A stretch of 64,000 bases of DNA from Haloplanus salinarum (GTDB taxonomy: Archaea > Halobacteriota > Halobacteria > Halobacteriales > Haloferacaceae), in assembly GCF_024498175.1 (NCBI RefSeq), contig NZ_CP101823.1, positions 2,610,987 through 2,674,986 of the forward strand, read 5' to 3'. Under the pieces are notes generated by a model. That model was not told where the DNA came from and made no database searches. It saw only the letters and a program-made list of their open reading frames with translations. This document shows, in pieces, positions 48,936 to 56,933 of this stretch; the stretch's first letter is position 1, and every line of letters begins with the position of its first letter. A program made the translations under genes and the position numbers.

Positions 48936-50495
48936 TTAATCCGCCATCGAGTCGACGCCTTCGATTCCGGGGATGCCCTCGACCCCCATCGACGCCAGTT
49001 CGCGCTTGAGTCCCTGTTCGTCCTCCACGTTCTGGGAGAGCTCCATCGCCTGTGCGAAGTTCTTCACCAGTCCGCAGTTCGGCCCCTCCGGCGTCTCGGA
49101 GGGACAGATGCGACCCCACTGGGTCGCGTGCAGGTCCCGCGCCTCGAAGTGTGGCTGGGACCGCGAGAGCGGCGAGCGCAGGCGCCTGAGATGGGAGAGG
49201 ACGCCCATGTAGTCGGTGCGGTCGACCAGCTGGGAGACGCCCGAACGGCCGCCGACCCAGTTGCCCGTCGCGATGGGGTGTTCCAGCCGCTCGGTCAGCA
49301 CGTCCGACCGGACGACCGTGTTGACCGTCAGCTGCCGGTTGCGCATGTTCGCGCGTTCGAGCTGGTATTTCACGTCGCGGGCCAGCTTGTTCAGCGCCGT
49401 CCGGAACAGGTCGCGCATCAGGTCGCCGCTCACCTTCAGGCGCTTGTTCGCGTAGTGGTCCTTGTCGTCGGCCTCGCGGCGCTCCAAGGCGAGTTCGAAA
49501 CACGCCTCGGCCATCCGACAGAGGTAGTACGCCTTGTTGATCCGGACCTCCTCCTCGTCGACGCCCTCCTCGTGGAGATGCGGCAGGAGGTAGCGGTCGA
49601 TCACGTAGTTGGCGCGTTTGAGCTGGTAGTTCTTCCCCTGGCCGCCGGCGACCCGCTTGCCGAGCGTCTCGATGGCCTCCTCCTCGCTCTGGACTTCGGC
49701 CATCTCCAGGTTCTCCAGCATGAACTTCACGATCTCGGGATCGTCGCTGACGCGGTGGACGATCTCCTCGTCGGATTCGAGGCCGAGCGCCCGCACCAGC
49801 GTCACGAAGTCGACGCTCCCCGAAACGGAGGGGAAGGAGACCTCCAGGATCCCCTCGCGATTGCGCTCACAGAGCACCAGCGCGCGGTAGCCCCGTCGCT
49901 GGCTGAACGTCTTGGCGACCTGGATCTCGTCGCCGTACTTCGTGTCGTACTCCGCGAGGATCTTGTTCGGCGCGAGGTCCTCGCTCGTCATCAGCACCCG
50001 CTCGGAGCCGTTGACGATGAAGTAGCCGCCCGGATCGACGGGGTCCTCGCCGATGTCGATCAGTTCCTCGCGGGTCAGCTCCGCGATGTTACATTTGCGG
50101 GAGCCGACCATGATCGGCATCCGGCCGACCTTCGTCTCGGTGGAGTCGACGACGACTTCCTCCTCCTCCTCGCCGCCCCGGACGATGGCCATCTCCATGA
50201 ACACCGGCGCGGCGTAGGTGATGTTTCGCAGGCGTGCCTCCTGCGGGTAGAGGAGTTCCTCGCTCCCGTCGGCCTCCCGCACCCGCGGCGTCTCGACGCG
50301 CACGTCGCCGAGTTCGACGAACACCGGCTCCTGGCCCTCCTTGTCGCCGATGTCGGTTTCGATCCGCTCTTTCTCGTCGACGACTTCCTGCATCCCCCGG
50401 TCGAGGAAGGCGTTGAACGAGCGGAAGTGGTGTTCGGCGAGGCGTTCCTGTGAGAAATACTCCCGTGAGATGGTACGTCGACTCTCTCGGTTCAT
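48936..50495 (-). CDS. rpoB2: DNA-directed RNA polymerase subunit B''
   Basis: This is the 519-residue N-terminal part of the second-largest subunit. Features are [20 protein letters not shown] at the start, [20 protein letters not shown], the lobe and protrusion segments, [17 protein letters not shown], and at the end [19 protein letters not shown], the invariant RNA-polymerase fork motif. The start overlaps the end of rpoH by four bases. Confidence 0.97.
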   Translation of the reverse strand: MNRESRRTISREYFSQERLAEHHFRSFNAFLDRGMQEVVDEKERIETDIGDKEGQEPVFVELGDVRVETPRVREADGSEELLYPQEARLRNITYAAPVFMEMAIVRGGEEEEEVVVDSTETKVGRMPIMVGSRKCNIAELTREELIDIGEDPVDPGGYFIVNGSERVLMTSEDLAPNKILAEYDTKYGDEIQVAKTFSQRRGYRALVLCERNREGILEVSFPSVSGSVDFVTLVRALGLESDEEIVHRVSDDPEIVKFMLENLEMAEVQSEEEAIETLGKRVAGGQGKNYQLKRANYVIDRYLLPHLHEEGVDEEEVRINKAYYLCRMAEACFELALERREADDKDHYANKRLKVSGDLMRDLFRTALNKLARDVKYQLERANMRNRQLTVNTVVRSDVLTERLEHPIATGNWVGGRSGVSQLVDRTDYMGVLSHLRRLRSPLSRSQPHFEARDLHATQWGRICPSETPEGPNCGLVKNFAQAMELSQNVEDEQGLKRELASMGVEGIPGIEGVDSMAD

Positions 50496-50722
50496 TCGAC
50501 CACCAGTCGGTACACTGTCGCCTGATCAGTCGTTCGCGAGTCACGGACGATTTCGATCACGTCGCCGACCTCGGCCTCGTCGGGCAACGCGGGGTCGCTC
50601 GATTTGATCTTCGGCAGGTTGGTTTTGCTGACGTTGTACTCCGCCAGTACCTCGTCGACCCGATCCGGGTCGTCGAGGACTGTATGCTCCGGAACCAGTT
50701 CGTGTTGGCTTACGTCTACCAT
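50492..50722 (-). CDS. rpoH: DNA-directed RNA polymerase subunit H
   Basis: This 76-residue subunit corresponds to eukaryotic Rpb5 C-terminal domain. [20 protein letters not shown] and [20 protein letters not shown] are the conserved parts, ending with a strand [20 protein letters not shown]. It is the first gene of the rpo operon, as expected. The 250 bases before it (50723-50974) hold the promoter and the start of the tRNA-Asp control region, with no other gene seen. Confidence 0.96.
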   Translation of the reverse strand: MVDVSQHELVPEHTVLDDPDRVDEVLAEYNVSKTNLPKIKSSDPALPDEAEVGDVIEIVRDSRTTDQATVYRLVVE

Positions 50723-50974
50723 GGATGTTCGGGTGGAGAAGTTATCACGAGATACTACGGCGCCTTTGTAGGCCCACCCATTTAACGCTTGCTAAGGAGG
50801 GCGAAGCAAAGCTATTCGACCCGCCGACCCCCGGCCGGCGAGCGACGCTCGGTACGGGGTGACACACGCTCTCCCGGTACAAAACCGTTCCGGCGCGGGT
50901 CACGTCACGACGGCACACGGCGCCCCGATATGGCAAGTCTTATTTCCCAGTCCCCGGTTGGTGTAGATGCGAAG

Positions 50975-51047
50975 GCCCGGATGGTGTAGTGGCCCATCAT
51001 ACGACCCTGTCACGGTCGTGACGCGGGTTCAAATCCCGCTCCGGGCG
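50975..51047 (+). tRNA. tRNA-Asp (anticodon GTC)
   Basis: The acceptor GCCCGGA pairs with TCCGGGC, the anticodon stem-loop is CGACC-CTGTCAC-GGTCG with GTC, and the T-arm is GCGGG-TTCAAAT-CCCGC. The discriminator is G, the aspartate identity element. It is 73 bases with no encoded CCA. A CTTATTTCC word about 30 bases upstream (50938-50946) is a plausible TATA box. The 3' part of this gene is repeated downstream at 51166. Confidence 0.95.
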
Positions 51048-51095
51048 TCTTTCTGCCGACGCCGACGACGAACGAGGAGCGTAGCGACGAGTGAG
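51024..51095 (+). repeat. Repeat copy 1: tRNA-Asp 3' part plus flank
   Basis: This 72-base segment begins in the T-arm of tRNA-Asp and runs through the 3' end into the flank to the GACGAGTGAG word. It reappears at 51166-51237 with two mismatches (70 of 72 identical by eye). Confidence 0.8.
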
Positions 51096-51165
51096 TGCTG
51101 GCGTCCGCGAAACGCTACAGCGGATTTGAACCTGAGGACGAGCGACCACCGCGAGCGAAGTCCTC

Positions 51166-51237
51166 CGGGTTCAAATCCCGCTCCGGGCGTCTTTCTGCCG
51201 ACACCGACGACGAACGAGGAACGTAGCGACGAGTGAG
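51166..51237 (+). repeat. Repeat copy 2: partial tRNA-Asp duplication
   Basis: A second copy of the tRNA-Asp 3' end, with 24 bases of tRNA from the T-stem to the discriminator, followed by the same flanking sequence. It is offset by 142 bases. The segment between the copies (51096-51165) has no gene. This is what remains after an element that recombined into the tRNA has been lost, or a small tandem duplication. Confidence 0.75.
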
Positions 51238-51250
51238 CACCGGTATCGGC

Positions 51251-51343
51251 TCACCCGACGACGAACGCGGCGACGAGACCGAGCAGGATCAGCAAAAAGA
51301 TCAACAGTACCCCGAGGAGCATGACTCGGTCCGCTCCGTTCAT
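51251..51343 (-). CDS. 30-residue single-helix membrane microprotein
   Basis: The ORF from ATG 51343 reads MNGADRVMLLGVLLIFLLIL, then LGLVAAFVVG to the stop: one uninterrupted membrane helix after a six-residue polar head. It is too short to be scored by ORF finders. The strongly hydrophobic bias against the acidic background makes chance less likely, but no promoter or ribosome site is obvious. Function unknown. Confidence 0.45.
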   Translation of the reverse strand: MNGADRVMLLGVLLIFLLILLGLVAAFVVG

Positions 51344-51449
51344 GCCGAAACCGTAGGTGCTCCGTGGACAAAACGTGTGTGTGTCGCCGTTCCCGGGGGC
51401 GATCCGTCCGACGCCGAACGTTTACCCTCGCCGGGGTCGAAGCCGGGGT

Positions 51450-51554
51450 ATGGGCGAGCCCACCTGTTATCTCGACTACTGTCCGACCTGCTCGGCGCCG
51501 GTCCCCGTCGTCGAGGGCGAGTGTCCCGACTGTGGGACGGGACTGGACGACTGA
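51450..51554 (+). CDS. 34-residue zinc-ribbon microprotein
   Basis: From ATG 51450 the frame gives MGEPTCYLDYCPTCSAP, then VVEGECPDCGTGLDD: two CPxC pairs 14 residues apart, the standard zinc ribbon. Its 3' end overlaps the last 79 bases of the HerA-like gene on the other strand, so either both are translated or the C-terminus of the HerA-like frame is artefactual. The motif supports the microprotein. Confidence 0.5.
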   Translation: MGEPTCYLDYCPTCSAPVPVVEGECPDCGTGLDD

Positions 51555-52582
51555 CCGGCGCGGTCGCTGGCCCGCGGGTCGGCGCCGCCGTGGGGCGTCT
51601 CCCGGCGCCGCACCTGCACGCCGTGGACCGACTCGGTGGCGTCATCGACGACGACGGCGCCGCCGGGGGTCGTCGGCAGACGCTCGCGGAGCGTCCCCGA
51701 GAGGTAGGTCGGGGCGGCGGCCGCCAAGGCCTCCACGTCGGCGGCGGCGGTCAGCCGGTGGGCGATCAGCAGGTCCGCCTGCGAGACGGCGACCGACGGG
51801 AGCGCGCTCGGCCGCTGGGTGGCCGCGACCAGCGAGACGCCGGGGGTCCGCCCGCGGGTCACCACCGTCTCCAGCGCCGACGCCGCCACGCCGTCGGCGA
51901 AGGCGTGGACCTCGTCGACCATGAGCCAGGGCAGGCGGTCGGGGCAGCGTTCGACACAGACGTCGTACAGGCCGCGAGCGACGGCACGGACCAGCGCCGC
52001 GGCCGGTCTGTCGTCGAGCCCCGAGCAGTCGAGGACGGTCGCCGCACCCGAGAGGAGGGCGTCCGGCGCGAGGCCGTCGGGGGCGAACACCCCCCAGGAG
52101 TCGGCGAGGTCGAGGTGGTTGCGGGCGGCGCGCCGGACGTCGCCGTCGACGGCCGCCGTCTCGACCCGATCGATCATCGCCGCCAGGGAGTCGGCCGCCG
52201 CCGCCGCGTCCCAGAGCAGGGCGCCGACGGGGTCGGTCGGCGAGAGGTCGAACAGCGCGGGCCAGGCCGGCGGCGGGAGCGTCGCCGCGGGGACCGTGGG
52301 TGCGTCGACGGCGTGTGCCGGCACGGCGTCGCCGACGGCGAGGCCGTCGAAGCCGCCCATCGGATCGACGACGACGGGGGCAACCCCCGCCGCCCGCGCC
52401 GCGTCCTCGGCGAGGACGCCGAGCGTGTGTGACTTGCCGTACCCCCGCTTGCCGACGATCAACGCGGCGTGCGGACGGTCCAGGTCGAGCCCGACCGTCG
52501 CCCCGTCGCTGCCGTCCGCCGCACGGTAGCGCCCCAGTCGAACCGCCGGTCCCGTCCCCTCGTCGCGTCCGAGTACGTGCAC
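51476..52582 (-). CDS. HerA-like P-loop ATPase
   Basis: This is a 368-residue ATPase. The Walker A motif is GKRGYGKSHTL (about 43-50) and the Walker B motif is PWLMVDEVHAFAD, with later TQRPSALPSVAVSQADLLIAHR as in HerA-type motors and the related haloarchaeal domain. The start is GTG 52582 (VHVLGRDEGTGPA); the longer frame upstream is not supported. The C-terminal 30 residues are low-complexity Ser/Gly. It probably acts in DNA or protein translocation. It is divergent from the 52659 gene and could be functionally linked to it. Context gives no direct partner. Confidence 0.75.
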   Translation of the reverse strand: MHVLGRDEGTGPAVRLGRYRAADGSDGATVGLDLDRPHAALIVGKRGYGKSHTLGVLAEDAARAAGVAPVVVDPMGGFDGLAVGDAVPAHAVDAPTVPAATLPPPAWPALFDLSPTDPVGALLWDAAAAADSLAAMIDRVETAAVDGDVRRAARNHLDLADSWGVFAPDGLAPDALLSGAATVLDCSGLDDRPAAALVRAVARGLYDVCVERCPDRLPWLMVDEVHAFADGVAASALETVVTRGRTPGVSLVAATQRPSALPSVAVSQADLLIAHRLTAAADVEALAAAAPTYLSGTLRERLPTTPGGAVVVDDATESVHGVQVRRRETPHGGADPRASDRAGQSSSPVPQSGHSPSTTGTGAEQVGQ

Positions 52583-52658
52583 GACGGGGAGTGGCCGCCC
52601 GACCGTACCTAAAGCTCCGCCCGGAGGTTCAAATGCGAGGGCGGAAGCATGCCGGGCC

Positions 52659-53102
52659 GTGTTCGAATCGTTCCGAGCGGATCGACGGGCCATCGAGGGG
52701 TTACCGATCAGGCTGGTCATCGCGCTGGTCATCGGCGTCGCCAGCCTGAGCGTCATGATGAACATGCTGACCGGGATCCAGGGGTTGTCGACGACGGAAC
52801 TCGACGTGCGGCCGGAGCCGGAGGTGGTGAACCCTGGGGAGCGGTCGCTCGAACTGACCGTCGTCGGCGCCGACGGGTCGTCGGTCGCCGACGCGACGGT
52901 GATCGTCAAGGCCGGGAGCGCCGACCTCGACGGGGTCCGGACGGCGACCACCGGCGAGGACGGGACGGCGACGGTCACGGCGACACCGAGCCTCCGGTCG
53001 AATCAGGACGAGGGGACGCTGGTAATCGAGGTGAAACCGCCGGCCGGGAGCGGCTACGTCGACCGCCGGGGGAACGCGAAGGTACTGGTGGTACGGGGGT
53101 AG
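52659..53102 (+). CDS. Single-anchor exported beta-domain protein
   Basis: This 147-residue protein starts at GTG 52659. An N-terminal stretch (FRADRRAIEGLPIRLVIALV, then IGVASLSVMMNM) forms one membrane anchor. The remainder is an extracellular Ig-like beta domain (ELTVVGADGSSVADATVIVK, with TTGEDGTATVTATP), typical of the carboxypeptidase-regulatory or invasin-like fold. The gene is divergent from the HerA-like ATPase with 76 bases between. Similar proteins are annotated as DUF7382. Its role could be in surface assembly or secretion. Confidence 0.7.
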   Translation: MFESFRADRRAIEGLPIRLVIALVIGVASLSVMMNMLTGIQGLSTTELDVRPEPEVVNPGERSLELTVVGADGSSVADATVIVKAGSADLDGVRTATTGEDGTATVTATPSLRSNQDEGTLVIEVKPPAGSGYVDRRGNAKVLVVRG

Positions 53103-53120
53103 GCGGCCGGCGTCCGCCGC

Positions 53121-53894
53121 TCAGCGACGGTGGTGGCCGCGGCCGCCGTCGAGCCGTTCGTCCCAGTCGATCCACTCCTGTTCCCACCCGGTCGGCGCGA
53201 AGTAGCCCTGCTCGGCGAACTCGCGGTCCTCGCGCTCGGTGCGGTTGCGGGTGACGCCCCCCGCCTGTTCGCCGTCGACGAGCAGGGGTGCGAGCGTCAG
53301 GGGGCCGAACTCCTCGACGACCGCGTACCCGTCGGCGGAGTCGTCGGCTTCGACCGCGACGAGCGTCGGGTCGGGCGTCCCCATCGGCATCACGAGGCGG
53401 CCACCCGGGGCGAGCTGGTCGACCAGCGCCCGCGGCGGGCGGACCGCTGCCGCCTCGACGAGGACGCGGTCGAACGGGGCGTACTCGGGGAGGCCGTCGG
53501 CGCCGTCACGCCGGTCGACGAGGACGCCCTCGTAGCCCGCCTGCCCGAGGTTGTGGCGCGCTTCGAGGACGAGTCGGCGGACGATGTCGACCGCGTGGAC
53601 GCGTCGCTCGCCGACGAGTTCCGCGAGGAGGGCGGCCGTGTAGCCGACGCCGGCGCCGACGACGAGGACGGTGTCGTCGTCCTCGACGGCGAGCGCCTCG
53701 ACGAGCCTGGCGACGGTTCGTGGCGCGAGGACCGCGGTCCCGGCGTGTTCGCCGCGACGGTCGTCGTAGGGTCGGTCCTCGACGAACGCGTGCCGGGGGA
53801 CCGATCGCATAGCGACCCCGAGCGACTCGTCGAGGCCGCCGAGGGCGTGGTCGAGGCCGTCGACCATGTCCTCGCGCAACACCGTTTGGTCCAT
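53121..53894 (-). CDS. Protein-L-isoaspartate O-methyltransferase-like protein, divergent copy
   Basis: This protein of about 257 residues has SAM-binding VLVVGAGVGYTAALLAEL (motif I) and ARHNLGQAGYEGVLVDRRDG, DRVLVEAAAVRPPRALVDQ, as in isoaspartyl methyltransferases. The family's SAPHMVA segment is replaced by TAVLAPRTVARLVEA. The C-terminal extension (EDREFAEQGYFAPTGW) is longer than usual. The start ATG 53894 fits the family; ATG 53924 would add ten. It may repair damaged proteins or have changed substrate. A second, more typical copy is at 55545. Confidence 0.78.
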   Translation of the reverse strand: MDQTVLREDMVDGLDHALGGLDESLGVAMRSVPRHAFVEDRPYDDRRGEHAGTAVLAPRTVARLVEALAVEDDDTVLVVGAGVGYTAALLAELVGERRVHAVDIVRRLVLEARHNLGQAGYEGVLVDRRDGADGLPEYAPFDRVLVEAAAVRPPRALVDQLAPGGRLVMPMGTPDPTLVAVEADDSADGYAVVEEFGPLTLAPLLVDGEQAGGVTRNRTEREDREFAEQGYFAPTGWEQEWIDWDERLDGGRGHHRR

Positions 53895-53973
53895 GTCGGG
53901 ACAACGGAACGGGTGCTTATGCATCTATTGAAACCGGGGACGACCGGGACGGGGACGGCCGACGGTCGGGGAC

Positions 53974-55440
53974 TCACTCGTCGCTGGTCAGTTCCGAGAC
54001 GCTCCCGTCGATCTCCGAGACCATCGCGGCTTGCTCCTCGGTACTGGCGACGATGTCCGTGACCGAGTCCGACACGGTGTCGGCCTTGCTCGCAGCCTGA
54101 TCGACCATGCTCGCGATCTCCTCGGCGCTCGCGGCCTGTTCGTCGGTCGCGTCTGCGACCTGGGTGATGCCGTCGGAGGCCTCGGTGACCGCTTCCGCGA
54201 TGTCCTCGAAGCGGGCCATCGCCTCCTCGACCTGGTCGACGCCGCCGTCGAGGCGGTCGGTCGTCTCCTGGAGGTTCGACATCGTGCGATCCGTCTCGGA
54301 GCGAATCTCGGCCACCATCTCCTCGATCTCGCCGGCGTGGTTCTGGGAACGCTCGGCGAGGCTCTTGACCTCGTCGGCGACGACGGCGAACCCCTCGCCG
54401 GCCTCGCCGGCCCGCGCCGCCTCGATGGAGGCGTTCAGCGCGAGGATGTTGGTCTGCTCCGCCAGGTCGTTGATGACGTCGACGATCTCGTCGATCTCGG
54501 CCATCCGTCCGCGGAGGGCGTCGACGTCGTCGGCAACGTCGTCGGCCGAGTCGCCGACGGTCTCCATGACAGTCATCGCCTCCCGCGCTGAGTCGCTCCC
54601 GCGATCCGCGAGTCGCTCGGCGCGAGTGCTCGTCTCCGCGACCTGCTCGGCCGTCGAGGCGACCTCCTCGACGGTCGCACTCAGATTGCTGACCTCCGAC
54701 GAGATGCGGGTGATGTCGTCGGCCTGTTCGCTCGTCAGATCGTTGATCTGCTGGGCGGAGGTCGCGACGTCGTCCGCGGCCCGGTCGAGTTCCGCGATAT
54801 CCATCTCGATCTCCTCGATCAACGCCTCGATCCGTGCTCCCATCCGGTCGACGTTGTCGATGATGCGGAGGAAGTCGTCTTCGAGGATCGTCTCCGCCGT
54901 GTCGAACTCGACGGTCGCGTCGAACGTTCCCGTCTCGTAGGCACTCATCGTCTCGATGAGTGCGTCGAACAACTCCTCTAGCTCGCGCTGGTGGCGGGCC
55001 GACTCGGAGATATCCTGAACGATCTCGATGACGCCGGTCAGGCCGTCGTCGTCCGCGAAGATCGGTGCGGCGATGAACCAGATGTCCCGTCCGCGAAGCG
55101 TACTCTTGTCCTCGTAGACGTTACCGGCCTCGCTACTGAGGAGCGCGTACTCCTCGTCGGCCAGTTCGACGTCCTCGTACGCGACGTGTGTCTCGGCCGG
55201 CGCTTCGAGGACCTTCTCCGCCAGCGTCAGTTTCGTCTCGTCCGCGTAAACCTGGCTCCCGAGTTCGCGTTCGCCGACGATGTCGTCCGCGGGGACGCCG
55301 AGCAGATCGGCGATCTGTCGATCCCACGCGACGACCGTTCCCGACGCATCGAGTGCGAACGAAGGGAGGTTGAACGCTTCGAGAACGCTTTGCAGATCGA
55401 ACGCCTGGGCAGTCGATTGGCGGGTCGTGGCCCCACTCAT
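53974..55440 (-). CDS. Soluble PAS-domain chemotaxis transducer
   Basis: This is a 488-residue methyl-accepting signal transducer without membrane helices. It has a PAS domain near the N-terminus ([20 protein letters not shown] to [15 protein letters not shown]), a short helical linker and a long signalling hairpin. The conserved tip is [41 protein letters not shown]. The C-terminal helix ([20 protein letters not shown]) holds potential methylation sites and ends SVSELTSDE. It senses a cytoplasmic signal, perhaps redox or energy. It is flanked by the two isoaspartyl-methyltransferase-type genes, and no Che genes are nearby. Confidence 0.9.
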   Translation of the reverse strand: MSGATTRQSTAQAFDLQSVLEAFNLPSFALDASGTVVAWDRQIADLLGVPADDIVGERELGSQVYADETKLTLAEKVLEAPAETHVAYEDVELADEEYALLSSEAGNVYEDKSTLRGRDIWFIAAPIFADDDGLTGVIEIVQDISESARHQRELEELFDALIETMSAYETGTFDATVEFDTAETILEDDFLRIIDNVDRMGARIEALIEEIEMDIAELDRAADDVATSAQQINDLTSEQADDITRISSEVSNLSATVEEVASTAEQVAETSTRAERLADRGSDSAREAMTVMETVGDSADDVADDVDALRGRMAEIDEIVDVINDLAEQTNILALNASIEAARAGEAGEGFAVVADEVKSLAERSQNHAGEIEEMVAEIRSETDRTMSNLQETTDRLDGGVDQVEEAMARFEDIAEAVTEASDGITQVADATDEQAASAEEIASMVDQAASKADTVSDSVTDIVASTEEQAAMVSEIDGSVSELTSDE

Positions 55441-55544
55441 CTCCTCACTGGCTACAACGGAGCATTAATAAAAGGCGGGTCATGATTCTCGACCGATAGG
55501 AATTACCCCGCCTGTCGTGGGGATTCACGGACGGTCGCGGCCGC

Positions 55545-56189
55545 TCAGTCGTCGCCCTGCATGGAGACGAACCGCACCGCGCCGTGGGTCTCGCGGTCGA
55601 CGCCGCCGTCGGCCCGCCGGGTCAGGCTGACGAGTACCTGCCGCCCGCGGCCGACCGGGCCGACGATCCGGCCGCCGGGACGCACCTGCTCGACGACGGG
55701 TTCGGGGAGCGACGCGGGCGCACACGTGAGATACGCCCCGTCGTAGGGAGCGTGTTCCGGCCAGCCGTCGCGGCCGTCGCCCACGCGGACGCGAACGTCG
55801 TCACCGTAGCCCAGGCGGTCGAGTCGGTCGCGCGCCTCGCGGGCGAGGGCGGGTTCGTACTCGACGCTGTAGACGGTCCCGTCGCCGATGACCTCGCTCG
55901 TCACCGCGGCGTGGTAGCCACAGCCGGTGCCGATCTCCAGGACGTCGTCGCCGGAGTCGGGCGCGAGCAGGTCCGTCATCGTCGCCACCATGTGCGGGGC
56001 GCTGATCGTCTGTCCCTCCCCGATCGGGAGGGGCCGGTCGTGGTAGGCCGCGTCGCGGCGCTCGTCGGGCACGAACTCGTGGCGGGGGACGGCCCGCATC
56101 GCCCGTTCGGTCTCGGGGCGCTCGATCCGCCCCGCCTCGATCAGGCGGTCGGCGAGGGCGTCGCGGGCGCGGTCGAAGTCGGTGGGCAT
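55545..56189 (-). CDS. pcm: Protein-L-isoaspartate O-methyltransferase
   Basis: This enzyme of about 214 residues methylates isoaspartyl residues in damaged proteins with S-adenosylmethionine. It shows MRAVPRHEFVPDERRDAAYHD, GEGQTISAPHMVATMTDLLA (family signature), DVLEIGTGCGYHAAVTSEVI (motif I) and YDGAYLTCAPASLPEPVVEQ (motif II/III region). The start is ATG 56189 (MPTDFDRARDALADRL). It follows the zinc-protein gene with a few bases between, so they may be cotranscribed. Confidence 0.93.
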   Translation of the reverse strand: MPTDFDRARDALADRLIEAGRIERPETERAMRAVPRHEFVPDERRDAAYHDRPLPIGEGQTISAPHMVATMTDLLAPDSGDDVLEIGTGCGYHAAVTSEVIGDGTVYSVEYEPALAREARDRLDRLGYGDDVRVRVGDGRDGWPEHAPYDGAYLTCAPASLPEPVVEQVRPGGRIVGPVGRGRQVLVSLTRRADGGVDRETHGAVRFVSMQGDD

Positions 56190-56197
56190 CCCGCCCG

Positions 56198-56860
56198 TCA
56201 CCACGCCGACCACGCGGCGGAGGTGACGTCACGGCCGTACACCCGCTTCGTGTCCTTCGCGAACACGGAGTCGCCGTCGTGGTCGAGTTTCTCGAAGCGG
56301 TACTCGGGGGCGTCGTCACGCACCTGGACGCCGGTGATCTCGAACTCCTCGTCGCCGAACGCCGCCGTCTCGCCGACGACGAACTCGTGATCGCCGGGCA
56401 CCGAGACGGTGACGCTCCGGGAGTCGTCACGCCGCCCGTCGTTCGGGTGGACGGTCACGTTGACGCGGACGTTGTCGACGGCGCGGGTCCACAGCGTCGC
56501 GACGTCCTCAACCGTCGCCTCCTCGGCGCGGGTGTCGCCGCCGACTTCGATCGAGGTGATCCGCACCTGCATGATCGCCTCGGCCGTGTCGACGACGAAC
56601 TCGTCGCCCACGGCGACCGTATCGGCGGGTGGCGCGTCGACGGTCGTCGACAGCGACTCGTCGTCCTGTGAGACGATCACGTCGAGTTCGACCTCGCGGG
56701 GCGGGTCGTACCGCTCCTTGTGGACGTGGTCGCAGGCCGTACACCGGACGGTGACGTGACCGCCGGGTTTCAACACCTCGTGGACGGTCGGTTCCGTCGT
56801 CGAACAGGAGGGACAGGCGAGTGCGACGCGGTCACCCGCGTCGGGGCCGGGATGGCTCAT
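56198..56860 (-). CDS. HVO_0476-type zinc-finger protein
   Basis: This is a 220-residue protein with N-terminal CPSC/CTAC ribbon pairs (about 16 and 39), followed by a strand-rich acidic domain (VELDVIVSQDDESLSTTV, DEFVVDTAEAIMQVRITSIE, RSVTVSVPGDHEFVVGETAA). The layout matches the conserved haloarchaeal HVO_0476 zinc-finger family. The exact role is not established in what I know; translation-associated or RNA-binding roles are often assumed. The start is ATG 56860. It sits upstream of the isoaspartyl methyltransferase gene. Confidence 0.82.
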   Translation of the reverse strand: MSHPGPDAGDRVALACPSCSTTEPTVHEVLKPGGHVTVRCTACDHVHKERYDPPREVELDVIVSQDDESLSTTVDAPPADTVAVGDEFVVDTAEAIMQVRITSIEVGGDTRAEEATVEDVATLWTRAVDNVRVNVTVHPNDGRRDDSRSVTVSVPGDHEFVVGETAAFGDEEFEITGVQVRDDAPEYRFEKLDHDGDSVFAKDTKRVYGRDVTSAAWSAW

Positions 56861-56933
56861 GGCTCGACGTAGCCGGTCAGGCGGTAAAAATCCGCCCTTC
56901 CGACGACGGCCGTCGACGTGCCCGCCGACGGGA

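Noticed and set aside
51476-52978. 500-residue version of the HerA-like gene
   Set aside because: The N-terminal 130 residues are antisense shadow of the 52659 gene; GTG 52582 is the likely start.
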